A DNA stretch of 64,000 nucleotides from Branchiostoma floridae (taxonomy: Eukaryota; Chordata; Leptocardii; Amphioxiformes; Branchiostomatidae): assembly GCF_000003815.2 (NCBI RefSeq), contig NC_049986.1, positions 16,357,172 through 16,421,171 on the forward strand, read 5' to 3'. The notes under the pieces were generated by a model, which made no database searches, was not told the DNA's origin, and was given only the letters and a program-made list of their open reading frames with translations. The position numbers and the translations under genes are program-made. Numbering within the stretch: position 1 is the first letter of the stretch; each line of letters begins with the position of its first letter. Of the stretch, positions 1-12,600 are shown in pieces.

Positions 1-520
1 NNNNNNNNNNNNNNNNNNNNNNNNNNNNNNNNNNNNNNNNNNNNNNNNNNNNNNNNNNNNNNNNNNNNNNNNNNNNNNNNNNNNNNNNNNNNNNNNNNNN
101 NNNNNNNNNNNNNNNNNNNNNNNNNNNNNNNNNNNNNNNNNNNNNNNNNNNNNNNNNNNNNNNNNNNNNNNNNNNNNNNNNNNNNNNNNNNNNNNNNNNN
201 NNNNNNNNNNNNNNNNNNNNNNNNNNNNNNNNNNNNNNNNNNNNNNNNNNNNNNNNNNNNNNNNNNNNNNNNNNNNNNNNNNNNNNNNNNNNNNNNNNNN
301 NNNNNNNNNNNNNNNNNNNNNNNNNNNNNNNNNNNNNNNNNNNNNNNNNNNNNNNNNNNNNNNNNNNNNNNNNNNNNNNNNNNNNNNNNNNNNNNNNNNN
401 NNNNNNNNNNNNNNNNNNNNNNNNNNNNNNNNNNNNNNNNNNNNNNNNNNNNNNNNNNNNNNNNNNNNNNNNNNNNNNNNNNNNNNNNNNNNNNNNNNNN
501 NNNNNNNNNNNNNNNNNNNN
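1..520. other. assembly gap (N run)
   Basis: All bases are N. The missing 3' part of the SNAPC4-like gene on the minus strand could lie in or beyond this gap. Confidence 1.
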
Positions 521-1725
521 GCTTCTTTTATCAGTTTTTTTTAGGGCCATATCTACGATAATCGTAGCAGTCACTTACTTCTCTTCAGCAGTTTGACTTT
601 AAAATATTTCGGGTCAAAGCTTCAAAGACAACTAAAACCTCATAAACAACAAACTTTACTTAGCTCAACAGTATACAAAAATATTGTACGGGTTGCCATC
701 CTTAGTTGAAGCGCTTATTTATAGCGCTAGTATCTTCGCTGCGCCGTTAGCCGCCGTGCGACTTTTGTTGACGGTCTGATATCCCTACGTCGCCGCCTCG
801 CTGATATTCCCACGGACATGTTTCAAGAAAAATACCCAGCAAAAAACGCTGTTCTGCGTCAAATTCTATTCTATAAAACATGTGGGACTCAGTGTTACAG
901 TCTAAATATTTTGTAGAAGCACCGCTGTAGGAAAGAAGGTCCAAGCAATGTAAAACATCACGTAGCATGAAGTTCGCTGTCAACTGGCACACAGCACATG
1001 ACTGTTTGAAACTCTAAGTCTAATCAACAGCCGTGTTTGATTGATAGCCGGCGGTCCTTTGATGAAGTCGGCGAAAGGTGCGTTAGTTAGAAAAGCTGCA
1101 TTTAGTTTTGATACGTAATTATAAGTTAGACAGTGGCGAGAATGATTATTTTCTCATCAATATTTCTCTTCAGAATTATTTGAACTTAATTGTACATCTA
1201 AACAATTGGCTTACCTATGCAATGTTTATATGATTAATGATCAGTGTACTGAAATCATGTGTAACGTATGGCTCCTAGTCAATAGATCAGCATTTTTCTC
1301 TATAGTGACCACTTGTCTATAGTGGCCACATTTCTATCACTGGACTGGAACTTGCGAAAACTGCTGTATTTTCTCCAGAGCAAATGTATGTGTTCCTAGT
1401 GCTGTTGTTGTTTGACATAAACTTTGAACATTTAAATTGTAAGTAACTTTAAACTGCCAGAGTTTCAGCCCAATAAAACACTCTCAGCGCCAGGGTATGA
1501 ACAGACTGACCAGACAGACGAAAATAAATCCTCGAACAAGGTTCAATTGTATATCTTCCGGGTCTGGCAGGAAGTTGTTAAACTAAAATAAGAATAGGCT
1601 TGATGGCTGATTGCATACAAAGTAAAACAGTTTAACAGTTTTACAGCTTGAAGAAAACAAACGCTCCTACAGTACCTGCACCTGCTTGATAATTATTAAA
1701 TCGTATGCCCTACTTGAATAAAAAA
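521..1725. other. no recognisable gene
   Basis: AT-rich sequence. The longest open frame (747-992, minus) resembles no family I know. Near 1368-1400 there is a motif of the type GCTGTATTT...GCAAATGT that recurs near 8838 and is probably a repeat fragment. Confidence 0.5.
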
Positions 1726-1729
1726 AGTT

Positions 1730-2053
1730 ACCTATTCTTTCTGCGCAGTGATTGACTCATCCATATGAAGCTATGGGGTGGTGCCTGGAGTCGCGCGAAG
1801 ATGTGATACATATAACATTCCCCAGACTGAGTGGGTGGGTGGGTGGGTGGGCGGGCGAAAAAGAAAAACTGCGCTCCATCGTGCCTACCTCTTTTCCCTT
1901 GTCCCACTCCTTCTATCCCATGTTCACGTCTTCGACGGATTCCAGGCTGTGCGGATGAGTCCGTCAAACTGCATGTGAATAGTCTATCCTGCCTTTATAT
2001 GGGATTGGGTCTTCGCCTAATATAGGCATCGCCAATCACAGCGCAGGAAAGAT
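1730..2053. mobile_element. short TIR element, deletion derivative of the larger neighbour
   Basis: This 324-bp unit starts ACCTATTCTTTCTGCGCAG and ends GCGCAGGAAAGAT. The two ends are imperfect inverted repeats of about 25 bp. The tetranucleotide AGTT sits just outside both ends (1726-1729 and 2054-2057), as a 4-bp target duplication would. Its last 97 bp match 8418-8514 without a difference I can see, and its first 57 bp match 2058-2114. It has no coding capacity. It looks like an internal-deletion derivative of the 6.5-kb unit that follows. The superfamily is not assigned. Confidence 0.6.
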
Positions 2054-2452
2054 AGTTACCTATTCTTTCTGCGCAGTGATTGACTCATCCATATGAAGCT
2101 ATGGGGTGGTGCCTTCCGTCGCGCCTCTTCTTTTTAGTATCATTACCTGAGTTGCGTGGCATCCAAGCTTCTTGGTGCGTGTCTGGGTTCTAGGAGACCA
2201 ACCGCTGACTCCACGCTAATAAGGAACGCGTGCGGTGTATACTCAAGGACGACAGTGGACGCATAGTCAACATACTCAACATAGTCTATTGACAACTTCT
2301 TATGGAACCGTTCCATGATGGTAAACAACCAGCACCACACAGTGCGTGACGTAACCACTAGCGGACTCTACCACTTATATGGGTGGTGGTCCAGACCTAC
2401 CATAACAATCACTATACAATATTGGCGCTACTATTCTTCCTTCTTACATATG

Positions 2453-2577
2453 CATACCTCCTACTATTCCTAATCTCATCCTAACTTTCCTTCACTCCAT
2501 CGTTCATAAATATCCATACCTCCTACTATCCCCAATCTCATCTTAACCTTCCTTGACTCTATCGTTCTCTCCCACTC
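2453..2577. repeat. 62-bp direct repeat, two copies, pyrimidine-rich
   Basis: The segment starting CATACCTCCTACTATTCC at 2453 recurs at 2515 with a few substitutions. Both copies are C/T-rich on the plus strand, and related CTCCCACTCTCATCC motifs continue to about 2610. Confidence 0.8.
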
Positions 2578-4659
2578 TCATCCTTACTTCTCCCACTCTC
2601 ATCCGCCAAGTTCTTCACACCATCATTCTCTATTCCTTTCTACCCCAACCTCCATTCATTATTCTTTTATTCGTGTCCTGCTTATCGGAGGTGGAATCAA
2701 CTACCATAAAACTAATGTGCAGTCTAATACTTTTTATTTCTTGCATCGCCGACGGTCCTCTTCTAAAAACTACTAGAAGTGTCCTCTGTCAGATGTTGCA
2801 AACTCCAAATATACTTCCAACCTCATAAATAGAATAGACACGGTACGTAACAATGGTCTATTATCGCAGCAGATGTAACTTTCGTATAACGGATCTCTCC
2901 AAATTCGACGTACACAAATGGCCCAGACATATTGCAAGAATAAATACCCAATATAATCCCATTTCTCCCTATCAGAACTCGGGTATAAACAAAAAAAAAA
3001 ATGTCGACATTCGGTTTCAAATATTTGTTTCAACTGCCGTTTAGCAAACCAAGCTACGTCACATACATTGGGATAATTGTATCTAAACAAAAAATCTGTA
3101 TTCAAGTGTTAGAGTCCTCCTCACTACTGTTCTAGCTTTTCACTGATAACAACCTCTCTGGAAAATCCACTAACCCTTGAATTGATACATACTTGACGAA
3201 ACCAGTTTTGGCCAATGCCGTTTTGCGCTGGGTAGCCAACCCTATATTACTAGGTCTAGGTTGGAAAGCATATGTGATAAATTGAAGACATTCTATTTTA
3301 TGTGCAGCAAAACCTTCATATCTTCTATAAATAAGCCTTAACGCTGTGTGTGCCAATAAAGGCTGACAGTTAGAAAGTAAGCAGTGACCTTTTAATACTG
3401 GCTATATTAACCTGAAACGTTTATAGCGTCATCTTTGGACTCATTACAGCTAAACATGTCAGATCTACCTACGAAACAAAATTAGACTTTGGCCTAAATA
3501 TTTCGATAAAACGACAAAATAACTGCTGCCTTTTAACTTTCGTGCCACGTCAAGTTATCAACAAATTACTACCCAAGATACACGAATCTGTATTTATCCA
3601 TGACACTTTATATTAAACATGCTCCTTTTCAAATTACTTATAAACCATAAGCGCTGGAACGTACTACCAAGTAAAGAAAATGGAGACAGACGAAAACAGC
3701 AAACCGATTTAATAACTAGTTGTTTCTCAACATTACAACGAAAAAACATGTCACTTCCTGGACAAACTTCTGACGTTGATGTGTTCTAATTAAAAACAAG
3801 CAATACAGTGGTCATCCCTACAGTGAACTCTAAGACAGTATAGATGTTCTTTTTTTTTTTACGAATAAAGCGTTTAACAGACGCCCTCTAACATATTCTG
3901 TTACTTTAAGGCAAAATGGAAGTTCAGGTCACAATTCGAACGTACGAGAGAGTAAAAAATTCTGGGGCTGTTGTCTCTCTGTTTCTGAATTTTAAGTCTA
4001 GTTTTAAACTTCTTGATCCCTTTGGTTGGCCACCATCCCTGCCTGTACGCCGTCCTCCCATATGGTTTGCTGCGTGTACTTCTCAGCTGGCTGGTGGGTC
4101 TAAGTTGCTGAACTTCAGGTGGTATTTTCAGACGTCCTCGCATCACACCCACGCGCGTTGTACTGAATGCTTCCTGTAACATATTTATCATATTGCATGT
4201 CCTTCGGGATGAAGCTATCCTTTCTCTTGAAAACCTGTACCACCTAACGAATACGTCGTTGGTTACGAATGTTCTATGACAATGTTGCTCTGTGTCTTGT
4301 ACTTCAAAGAAAACGTACGTGTACCAAGAATCATAGCGATACAATAGCGTGTAGAAAAACGAACGAATGATACTCGTAATTAGTTCAAACTCCTTGCAGT
4401 TATACGTATATAAGTGCCAACTTTTAATCTTGTGCTGTCCGTCCTAAAACTATCCACGACGTACTATTCTCTACATTGCACATCGTAATCTTCACAATTG
4501 TCGGCCTCGACTTCAGTGCTTCTGTAGATATTTTCTCAATCGCGTTAAAAACTGCTTGCCGTTCTCGTTATCTACACGGGGTCCATCAACAATCTGCCAA
4601 TGCCACAAATCTCACCAAAGTATCGGACAGTCTCGGTATGTACCATCACGAAGTTAACC

Positions 4660-6850
4660 AAAACCTGTCGTAGTCAGCCAGCCAAACTGTACTATTCTCA
4701 TTTCCTACATGTGGCTGCCCTGTCGCACGACCAACTATATCAGCCTAGAGTTGTCCCTCGACTTGTCATGTAACAAACCGAACGAAAACCAAATCCTGTT
4801 ATCAGCCTGAAGCTGTCCAATAACTAATAGTACGGCTCCATATCACACAAAAATTGTCCTTCAGTCTTAAACTCCACCTGTGGTTGTCCCACAACTTGTC
4901 GCATAACAAACAAAATAAAAAAAACTGTCCGCCAGCCATGTTACCTACCTAGGCTTGTCTAAACAACCTGTCGTGCGACCAACCACTAACACCTGGGTAA
5001 CAAATTTGTAACAACGTATCGTGCGATAACAGAAAACTGTCTAACAGTCTCTTTACTTCTCTAGTCCAAAAACTTTCCAACAGTCTTGCTGCTTACCTGG
5101 GGTTACTCAACAATCTGTCGTACAACAACACACAAAACTATCTAACAGCCTTTTTAATTCTCTGAGGTTGTCTAACAACCTGTCACACGACAACAACAAA
5201 CAAAAATGTCCAACAGTTTTGCTGCTTACCTGGGGTTGCTAAACAATCTATCGTACGACAACCCACAAAAACTGTCTAACAGCCTTTTTACTTCTCTGGG
5301 GTTGTCTAACAACCTGTCGCACGACAACAACAAACAAAAAATGTCCAACAGTCTTGTTGTCTTCCTGGAGTTGCTAAACAATCTGTCGTACTACAGCACA
5401 GCGTCACAAAACTGTCGAGCAGCCTTTTTACTTCTCTGGGGTTGTCTAACCAACCTGTCGCACGACAACAACAAACAAAACTGTCCAACAGTCTTGTTAC
5501 CTACCCGGAGTTGTCCAACAACCTGTCATATGACAACAGCAAACAAAAAAACTGTCGTACACTGTTGTTACTCTACCTGGCGTTGTCTCACTGCCTGTCG
5601 CACGACAACAAACCAAACTGTCCAACAGTCCTGTTACCTGCCTGGTGCTGTCCCACAGCCTGTCGCACGACAACAAACCAAACTGTCCAACAGTCTTGTT
5701 ACTTGCCTGGTGCTGTCCCACAGCCTGTCGTACATCAACCAACCAAACTGTCCAACAGCCTTGTTACCTGCCTAGTGCTGTCCCACAGCCTATCGTACAT
5801 CAACGAACCAAACTGTCCAACAGTCCTGTTACTTGCCTGGTGCTGTCCCACAGCTTGTCGTACATCAACGAACCAAACTGCCCAACAGTCCTGTTACTTG
5901 CCTGGTGCTGTCCCACAGCCTATCGTACATCAACGAACCAAACTGTCCAACAGTCCTGTTACTTGCCTGGTGCTGTCCCACAGCCTGTCGTACATCAACA
6001 AACAAACTGTCCGACAGTCCTGTTACTTGCCTGGTGCCGTCCCACAGCCTGTCGTACATCAACAGACAAAACTGTCCAACAGTCTTGTTACCTGCCTGGT
6101 GCTGTCCCACAGCCTGTCGTACGTCAACAAACAAAACTGTCCAACAGTCTTGTTACCTGCCTGGTGCTGTCCCACAGCCTGTCGTACATCAACAAACAAA
6201 ACTGTCCAACAGTCCTGTTACTTGCCTGGTGCTGTCCCACAGCCTATCGTATACATCAACAAACCAAACTGTCCAACAGTCCTGTTACTTGCCTGGTGTT
6301 GTCCCACAGCCTGTCGTACATCAACAAATCAAACTGTCCAACAGTCTTGTTACTTGCCTGGGGTTGTCCCACAACCTGTCGTACATCAACAAACAAAACT
6401 GTCCAACAGTCCTGTTACCTGCCTGGTGTTATCCCACAACCCGTCGTCCATCCACAAACAAAGCTATCCAATAGTCTTGTTACTTACCTGGGGTTGTCCA
6501 ACAACCTGTCGCATGACAACTGCAAACAAAACTGTCCAACAGTCTTGTTACTTACCTGGGGTTGTCCAACAACCTGTCGCATGACAACTACAAACAAAAC
6601 TGTCCAACAGTCTTGTTACTTACCTGGGGTTGTCCAACAACCTGTCGCATGACAACAACAACAAAACTTTCCAGCAGTCTTATTATCTCTCTGGGGTTGT
6701 TTACAGCATGTCGCACGACAACAGCAAACAAAAACTGTCCAACAGTTCAATTGTCCAACAAACTATTGCATGACACCAACCAGACAAAAAACTTCAAACA
6801 CTTTTTTTTTTCTACCTAGGGTTGTCCAAGAACCTGTCAAGCGAGAAACC
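4660..6850 (+). repeat. 65-bp minisatellite array
   Basis: The 65-bp unit begins AACTGTCCAACAGTCYTGTT; successive starts include 5681, 5746 and 5811. The array is nearly regular from about 5570 to 6480 and decays outward to about 4660 and 6850. Each unit is two diverged half-units (CTGTCCAACAG... and TTGTCCAACAACCTGTCG...). Outer units carry a near-palindrome TGTCGYACGACA. Because 65 is not a multiple of 3 and the unit lacks stops, three long overlapping plus-strand frames (up to 380 codons, 5442-6584) are open. They change phase with every unit, so I read the array as non-coding. Confidence 0.93.
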
Positions 6851-8400
6851 CAACAAAAAGCAAATCGGCTCATAAAAAAAACAAAAATCAAATCACCTGA
6901 AATCTCGCTACAAACTCGAGGTTGTCTGCCGACCTGACGAGCAACAAGATAACAACCTCTAGCTGAGATATAGGACACACCTTAGGAAAACTGCCGCAGT
7001 GGTTGACAGCTGTCCGAGCGTCTTGAGGCCTGGTCCCTCAGCTTTTCGGGTTGCTGAATGCTGGCTGGTCCACCAAATGCAATGCCCAGAATCGCCGAAC
7101 CGAACTTCAAAATTAAACAAAGCAAATATACAGAAAAAAACAAAGGAAAATACGTAAAATAAGGCAATACGTTCGACTCCTTCCACAACAACAACAACAA
7201 ACGTGATAGGCAGACAAAAAAACTATACCAAATACTGTCTAAAGTCTTTCAAAGAACGTAACTCACCCATAGAGCTACCAGTGATAAGTTGAAGCCTCCG
7301 ACTCTTTCTTGATAAAAAAGGTCGGGCTCTGCTCCGAGCGTGCGGAAACTGGAACAACGTTGTACCGCTTCACAAAGGCTCCTATGGCGAAAAGACGGGG
7401 TAAACGGCAGCCCTAGCGGTGGCTCAGCTGTATCAACATACCTAACTCAAATGAGACAACACAAAATTAATTATACCAAGCCTATTTTACCAAATAGAAT
7501 CACTCACACCTGCGCACGCGAAACATGTGCGATGCGCAAACATATGCAAATTACGAGTCGCTAAACGAAATGAACGACAGAATAGTTGCTGACCAACAAA
7601 ACACACCATAATCATACAAAAGGGGAAAACAGGAAAATAAAATCATGAAGGAACAAGAAAGAAAACAGCCCAGGGATCCACTAGAAAAATAGCCAACGTA
7701 GGAAGACAAATCAAAATGGAATATTCCACAAGACGCCAAAAATGGCGGCGAGCTCAAAACCTTGCGTACCTGCTTGGCTTGTAAATCCTACGCCCGTAGG
7801 AAACTACTCTATCTTCTCTGTTGTCGGCAAGTTTCCCTACCCGTTCCCAGAAGGTCGTAGATATCGCAGACTTGCCCTGATGAGTCTCACTGTCAAAAAC
7901 AGTGTTACTGGCGCTCTGCTATGGAACGTCCGGCTCATTCACAAGGCTGCTGCGTCAGTCATGCTGGGGTCGGCCGTGCCGGCGGTGTGACTTGCCTTCT
8001 CCGTCGACGTTCTGCCAGACAGTACTGCATATACCTGTGATGTCTAACAAACGCCCAAAATAAGCGTCTATTCTCGCAGTGAGGCATGCTTTCTTCCATA
8101 ACCCATACACAATGCCCGGCACGCCAGTGTCTGCGAGAAGAACGGACCTCAGCATGACAAAGAGCGATACACGTGCAAAACGCAGACAACTCACATTCGT
8201 CCCTACGCAGCAACAAGTTCTCGCAGTTTCACAAAGCAAAATAAAATACGAAATCTTCATGACACTAAAAGGGCAATCTTCGAATTCTATACTCCCTGTA
8301 AACGCAAACGAGGTAAATACTCGGTCTCTCTTCTACACCCCGAAAACCTGCTGGCGGTCTTTCTGTGGATCTTCTGTGTTTCCGTAGCCATGGCGTCGAC
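6851..8400. other. no recognisable gene
   Basis: Small open frames only. The one at 7742-7990 (plus) starts with ATGGCGGCG and has 82 codons, but shows no family I recognise. The interval lies inside the candidate 6.5-kb element. Confidence 0.4.
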
Positions 8401-8882
8401 AAACCAGCTGTGGGGAGGAGTCCGTCAAACTGCATGTGAATAGTCTATCCTGCCTTTATATGGGATTGGGTCTTCGCCTAATATAGGCATCGCCAATCAC
8501 AGCGCAGGAAAGATAGTTCACTGCAATAATAAATGTACCCACATCACAAGGAGCTTATACTTTTTTAAACTTACACCTAGTTATCGTACTGAAAATTGTT
8601 AATGACATTACATGAAGTCATTCAACAATTTTCAGTCATGATGAAAATTTTCTGAATGGAAGGTGTGATTATTGTCATTTTGTGAAAAATAGAAGCAAGC
8701 TCTGTCTTTACCTGGAATCAATTCACAATACCAGTCCACTTTGGGGGATAATGTACTGTTAAGAGGATGTTCCATTTTTGCGCAGGGGTGATTTGGAACA
8801 GTCCAATGTTGCGTGGGAAGGGGTATGGCTGAAATATGCTGTATTTGCTCTTAAGCAAATGTTGGCCTTTCTAGTTTAACTC

Positions 8883-8940
8883 TGTATCTGTATCTATATA
8901 GCGGGTATAACCGCCGTTCGGCATAACACACCAGCTTCTG
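8883..8940 (+). repeat. dispersed repeat fragment (TATCTATATAGC family)
   Basis: The motif TCTGTATCTATATAGCGGGT followed by ATAACCGCC...TTCGGCATAACACACCAGCTTC recurs, in longer form, near 30053, 49220 and 51955. It is a fragment of a dispersed family, probably retroposed. Confidence 0.7.
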
Positions 8941-9643
8941 TTTGCATATTTTGTGGTGAACTCTTCACTGCAAACACAAAACAAAAATTTTCGTTCTATC
9001 TTCTGCCCACGTACATAATTGTACAGTATTATGATGTATTGGAGGTGACTGTTTTGTTCCCCTGTAGCACCCTTGCAAAGTTGCAAGTAGGTGGTTTCCG
9101 ACTAGCTATCCATAAAGGTGCTGGTGTTTTCATTCCTATAGTGGTAATTGTGGCTTTTGCACTATTGCAAACTCAAAAACACCATGAACACTCCATTTTC
9201 TGCTTATGGCAAGATTAACTCAATGAAACTAAAATTCATTCGCTGTTAAACACTACAGATCTCGGAGCCATTAGCAGAACTCTTCATGGTAGTTTCTCAA
9301 AATTGTTTATGTTACAAGTCCTGCCATGTGAAATACCATATGATATTCCTACATTTCTGGTTGGCTGTGTAGTCTTGCCCGTGGATAAATTAGATCATGT
9401 CACCTACTGACACCTTGATTTTCTTACTTGTTCATGAGTGACCGTGTTTTCTTCTGCATCCCATCACTTCTGACTGCTGCGTAGAGGGTCTTGTGGTCTT
9501 TTGCTGACCCTAGACAAGGTCATGAGTATAAAAGAAGTAGTCAATCACAAGAATCTGTAGTATCAAATTCTAACAGACCAACATAACAATTCTTATTGAC
9601 CTTTGACAACCTGGAATGTACAGACTGAATGAGAATCTCTTAC

Positions 9644-12600
9644 ATTTTTTGGAGAGACACACAAACGGGTTGACTGTTTTTTCTTCTCTCTTGTGGCGTG
9701 CGTCCTCATTGGGAGGGGGGCCCTGTGTAGAAAAAAGAAAGAATTTGAATAAAAAACTAACATTTGTAAGCAAATATATAACGTTAATGTTTACCTTAAC
9801 ACACCATAGTCTAACACTGACAACTGTTATGTTTATTCTTATTCCAACACATTTCTTGATTTAGTGACCCGAGCCCCTTAGATTTGTGCTAAGACATTTG
9901 CTACATTATGTAACTGAACACCACAGGGTGTTTGCTACTTTACAGTTTACTGGTAACCATGGTGACAACTGTCTGGTACAGGTTGTTGACCTTATTTGTT
10001 TGGAGAAGAAACAGAGCATAATATAGATACCTTCCGTGAAGGTAAACATAAAACATCGTGTGGATCAAGATGATTTTTCAAACCTTAAAATTACCCATTT
10101 TTTGAGAATGGGAGAAGGGAGACGTACGTTTCCATAGCTGTCTTTGAAGTAAGGTTTGAAGAAGTTCCACAGCCCGTGGCCCCGTTTGACCCTGCCGTCT
10201 GATCCTCGGTCACTCTCTGTCAGCTCCGACTTCAGCGCAGTCTGGGAGAGCCAAGTACATGTATTGGAAAAGTTACTGGTACATGTAATCATTTATTTAT
10301 CGTACAGTTATTTTCTTTCAGGAGCAAAAGATATTGTCTAATTGATAATTCTTATTCTTATTCGTTTAGCAAGAAAGTAGTCTGTGTGCAACACAAACTC
10401 TGCTGTCAAGGGCTGTAACTGGCCCCTCCCTTAGGAGGCCAGCTGGATGTTGGGCAGGCTGCTATAAGCGAGATTTAATCAGGTTAGCAAGAAAGAGACT
10501 GATTGTCTTTAAATATATCCTTGTACTTTAAATGTTCACATGTCTTGAAAATGTTACCCAAGGTCTTAAAGCGTTAGAGCTAAAGAGATTTGCCCTACCC
10601 TCAGCAAATTTACCTCACATTTGGAGGGTTAATGAATGTATTGACCACACATTGGGAAGATGTTTCTCCTTAGGAAACATCATCATCATCATCATAATAA
10701 TCTTCGGTACTGCTTAGCCCACAAAGTGGCTTATTAGCAGCTGCCCAATGAAAATAGTACTACTAGTGCATTATGCAGTGTGAAAAAGGGTGGGAACTGG
10801 GAAGGATGTGGACATGTGCAAAGACAGGACAAGTGTAATTTTGTGATGTTACAACAGACATATTTACATAATTATATACAATGGATGTACCTGTCTTTCC
10901 CTGTTCTGCGCCAGCATGAGCTGTACCCTGTTCAGCATGTCATGGATGTACTCCTGGTAGTTCTGGTTCAGCTCCAGAACCTCCTCTGGCTCCAGATCCT
11001 GGATCAGCTGCAATGGCAGGAACAACAAATATAAACAAGGCCAAAGGCAGTTAAACTCAAATGTTTGAGACAAAGGGGTGTGATTTTTCAACACCTTAGA
11101 GCAAGCCTATTCTTCAAGTGTATCCCAATACATGTCTTTAACAATGAACAATAAGTGTATCCCAATACACTTCTTTAACAATTAACAATAAGTGTATCCC
11201 AATACACTTCTTTAACAATTAACAGAGGTTTGAAGTCTAATAAATGGGACCACTTACTCTCCAAGCAGAGGTTGGTGGGAAAAATTGTGACCTTTTCCTT
11301 TCCGTTTCATCAATTTTTTTCGACCAGCCTTCCCACCAACCTCTGCTGGGGAACCTCTCTTTTAGATAGGCATTTTATCCCTATCTAAAAGTACAAATGA
11401 TTTTGTTTGTTTTTGTCTTTTGTTTGCATTGCATACAGCTGATTGCATACCCTACACACTGCTTCATGGCAAAACACCAGGTTTGCAATACAATCTGCAT
11501 ATCCAGACAGATTTTGATAAGTGTGGTGGATTCTTTATCATATTCAAGGTGTAGCTTTCTAAAAACACAGGATGACCGAGTTAACGCCCTATCCAAGGGA
11601 AGTCCCTTAGCCAAAGTTACTAGTAGGTACTCTTTTGCACTTGACTTGAGTGAGGAAATTGATGTAAAATGTAACCCAAACTCTGTCCTGTTTTGGCGAC
11701 CAACTGCTTACTTACCCCTTGTACTTCCTCCTCTGTTTGATCCTCCTCTTCCTGCTGGTACCCCACATCCGGTGCTGAAGACGGCCCTGCGACGACCAGG
11801 CCTGATGACGGTCTGCTGCGCACACCTTCCACTGTGTGAGGGGTGAGGATGAGAGTGTCTCTGGACAACTGGGGGAGGATGGAAGAGTGGTGTTTGTTAC
11901 TATGGTAACTCTTATCATGGTATGAACATTTTACACAGCTGTGTAGCTTAATCGTGACACAATGTTAAGCTCATTGAATGTTTGGCAACCTAAATACTAG
12001 TATATAACGTTACAGATGCAGATGAACTTTCATACTAGTACTTGCAGTTTTCTACAATTTATAAACATGTTATTAGACCACATTTTATTACTTTCTTTGA
12101 TGGAAATGACATCATATATATATATATATATATATATATTCATAATGGATACTAAAGCTGTAATTTGAGCAGGCAATTTCACCAAAATGAAAAAGATTTA
12201 TGCTATGCAGTACAAATTTGAACCAGTAGGAGGCACTCCTGACTGGAGATATGTCAGTACCTGAGAAGATGCTCTGGACCCTGCATTGCTGATCCTTGGT
12301 GACACTGATGACCTGAAGGGCTCTACTGGAGATGCTATAGCTGTTGAAAAACAGAAGAACAATGTCATTTCATGGCAAAACCATCCTCTTCATAGTTAGC
12401 TGTTGATACCTGATGATTCCAGTGGGCAAGCATAGGTAGACCTAGGCTAGAGTGGGACTCTTGGACCAAGGAGGATAAAATCTTGACTTTTTTACCTCCT
12501 TGCTTGGACTGAGTAAACTTGTGCAAGCAAATGCAATATTTCTGAAAGTTTTATGATACAGCTTGAAATTGCTCAAATCTTTTGATGGGTGATCCTGGGT

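Larger units (their letters stand above)
2058..8514. mobile_element. candidate 6.5-kb element sharing both termini with 1730-2053
   Basis: The left end (from 2058) and the right end (to 8514) are copies of the ends of the adjacent short element. AGTT occurs at 2054-2057 and 8515-8518, so AGTT appears at all three boundaries of the tandem pair. Inside are a pyrimidine-rich direct repeat (2453-2577), a 65-bp minisatellite (4660-6850) and scattered small open frames (for example 3901-4344 minus, 147 codons; 7742-7990 plus; 7955-8260 minus). None resembles a known transposase. It is either a large non-autonomous or decayed DNA transposon, or two unrelated short copies that happen to bracket 6.3 kb. 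Confidence 0.4.

Noticed and set aside
1951-1975. GGATGAGTCCGTCAAAC resembling a hammerhead ribozyme core
   Set aside because: The CUGAUGA and GAAA core boxes are not both present with pairing stems, and the copy at 8418 differs upstream of GAGTCC.
3901-4344. 147-codon minus-strand frame
   Set aside because: No recognisable domain, composition like its surroundings, lies in a probable transposon, and a large overlapping frame exists on the other strand.
5206-6652. Long overlapping plus-strand frames (up to 380 codons) with Cys-rich repeat peptides
   Set aside because: They follow from a stop-free 65-bp unit read in three phases. The phase changes each unit and there is no splice or start signal of note.
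4660-6850. Possible CRISPR-like array
   Set aside because: There are no unique spacers between repeats, and the setting is an animal genome. It is a plain tandem array.
7877-7915. CTGATGAGTC followed by a short hairpin, another hammerhead-like look
   Set aside because: The required GAAA box after stem II is missing.
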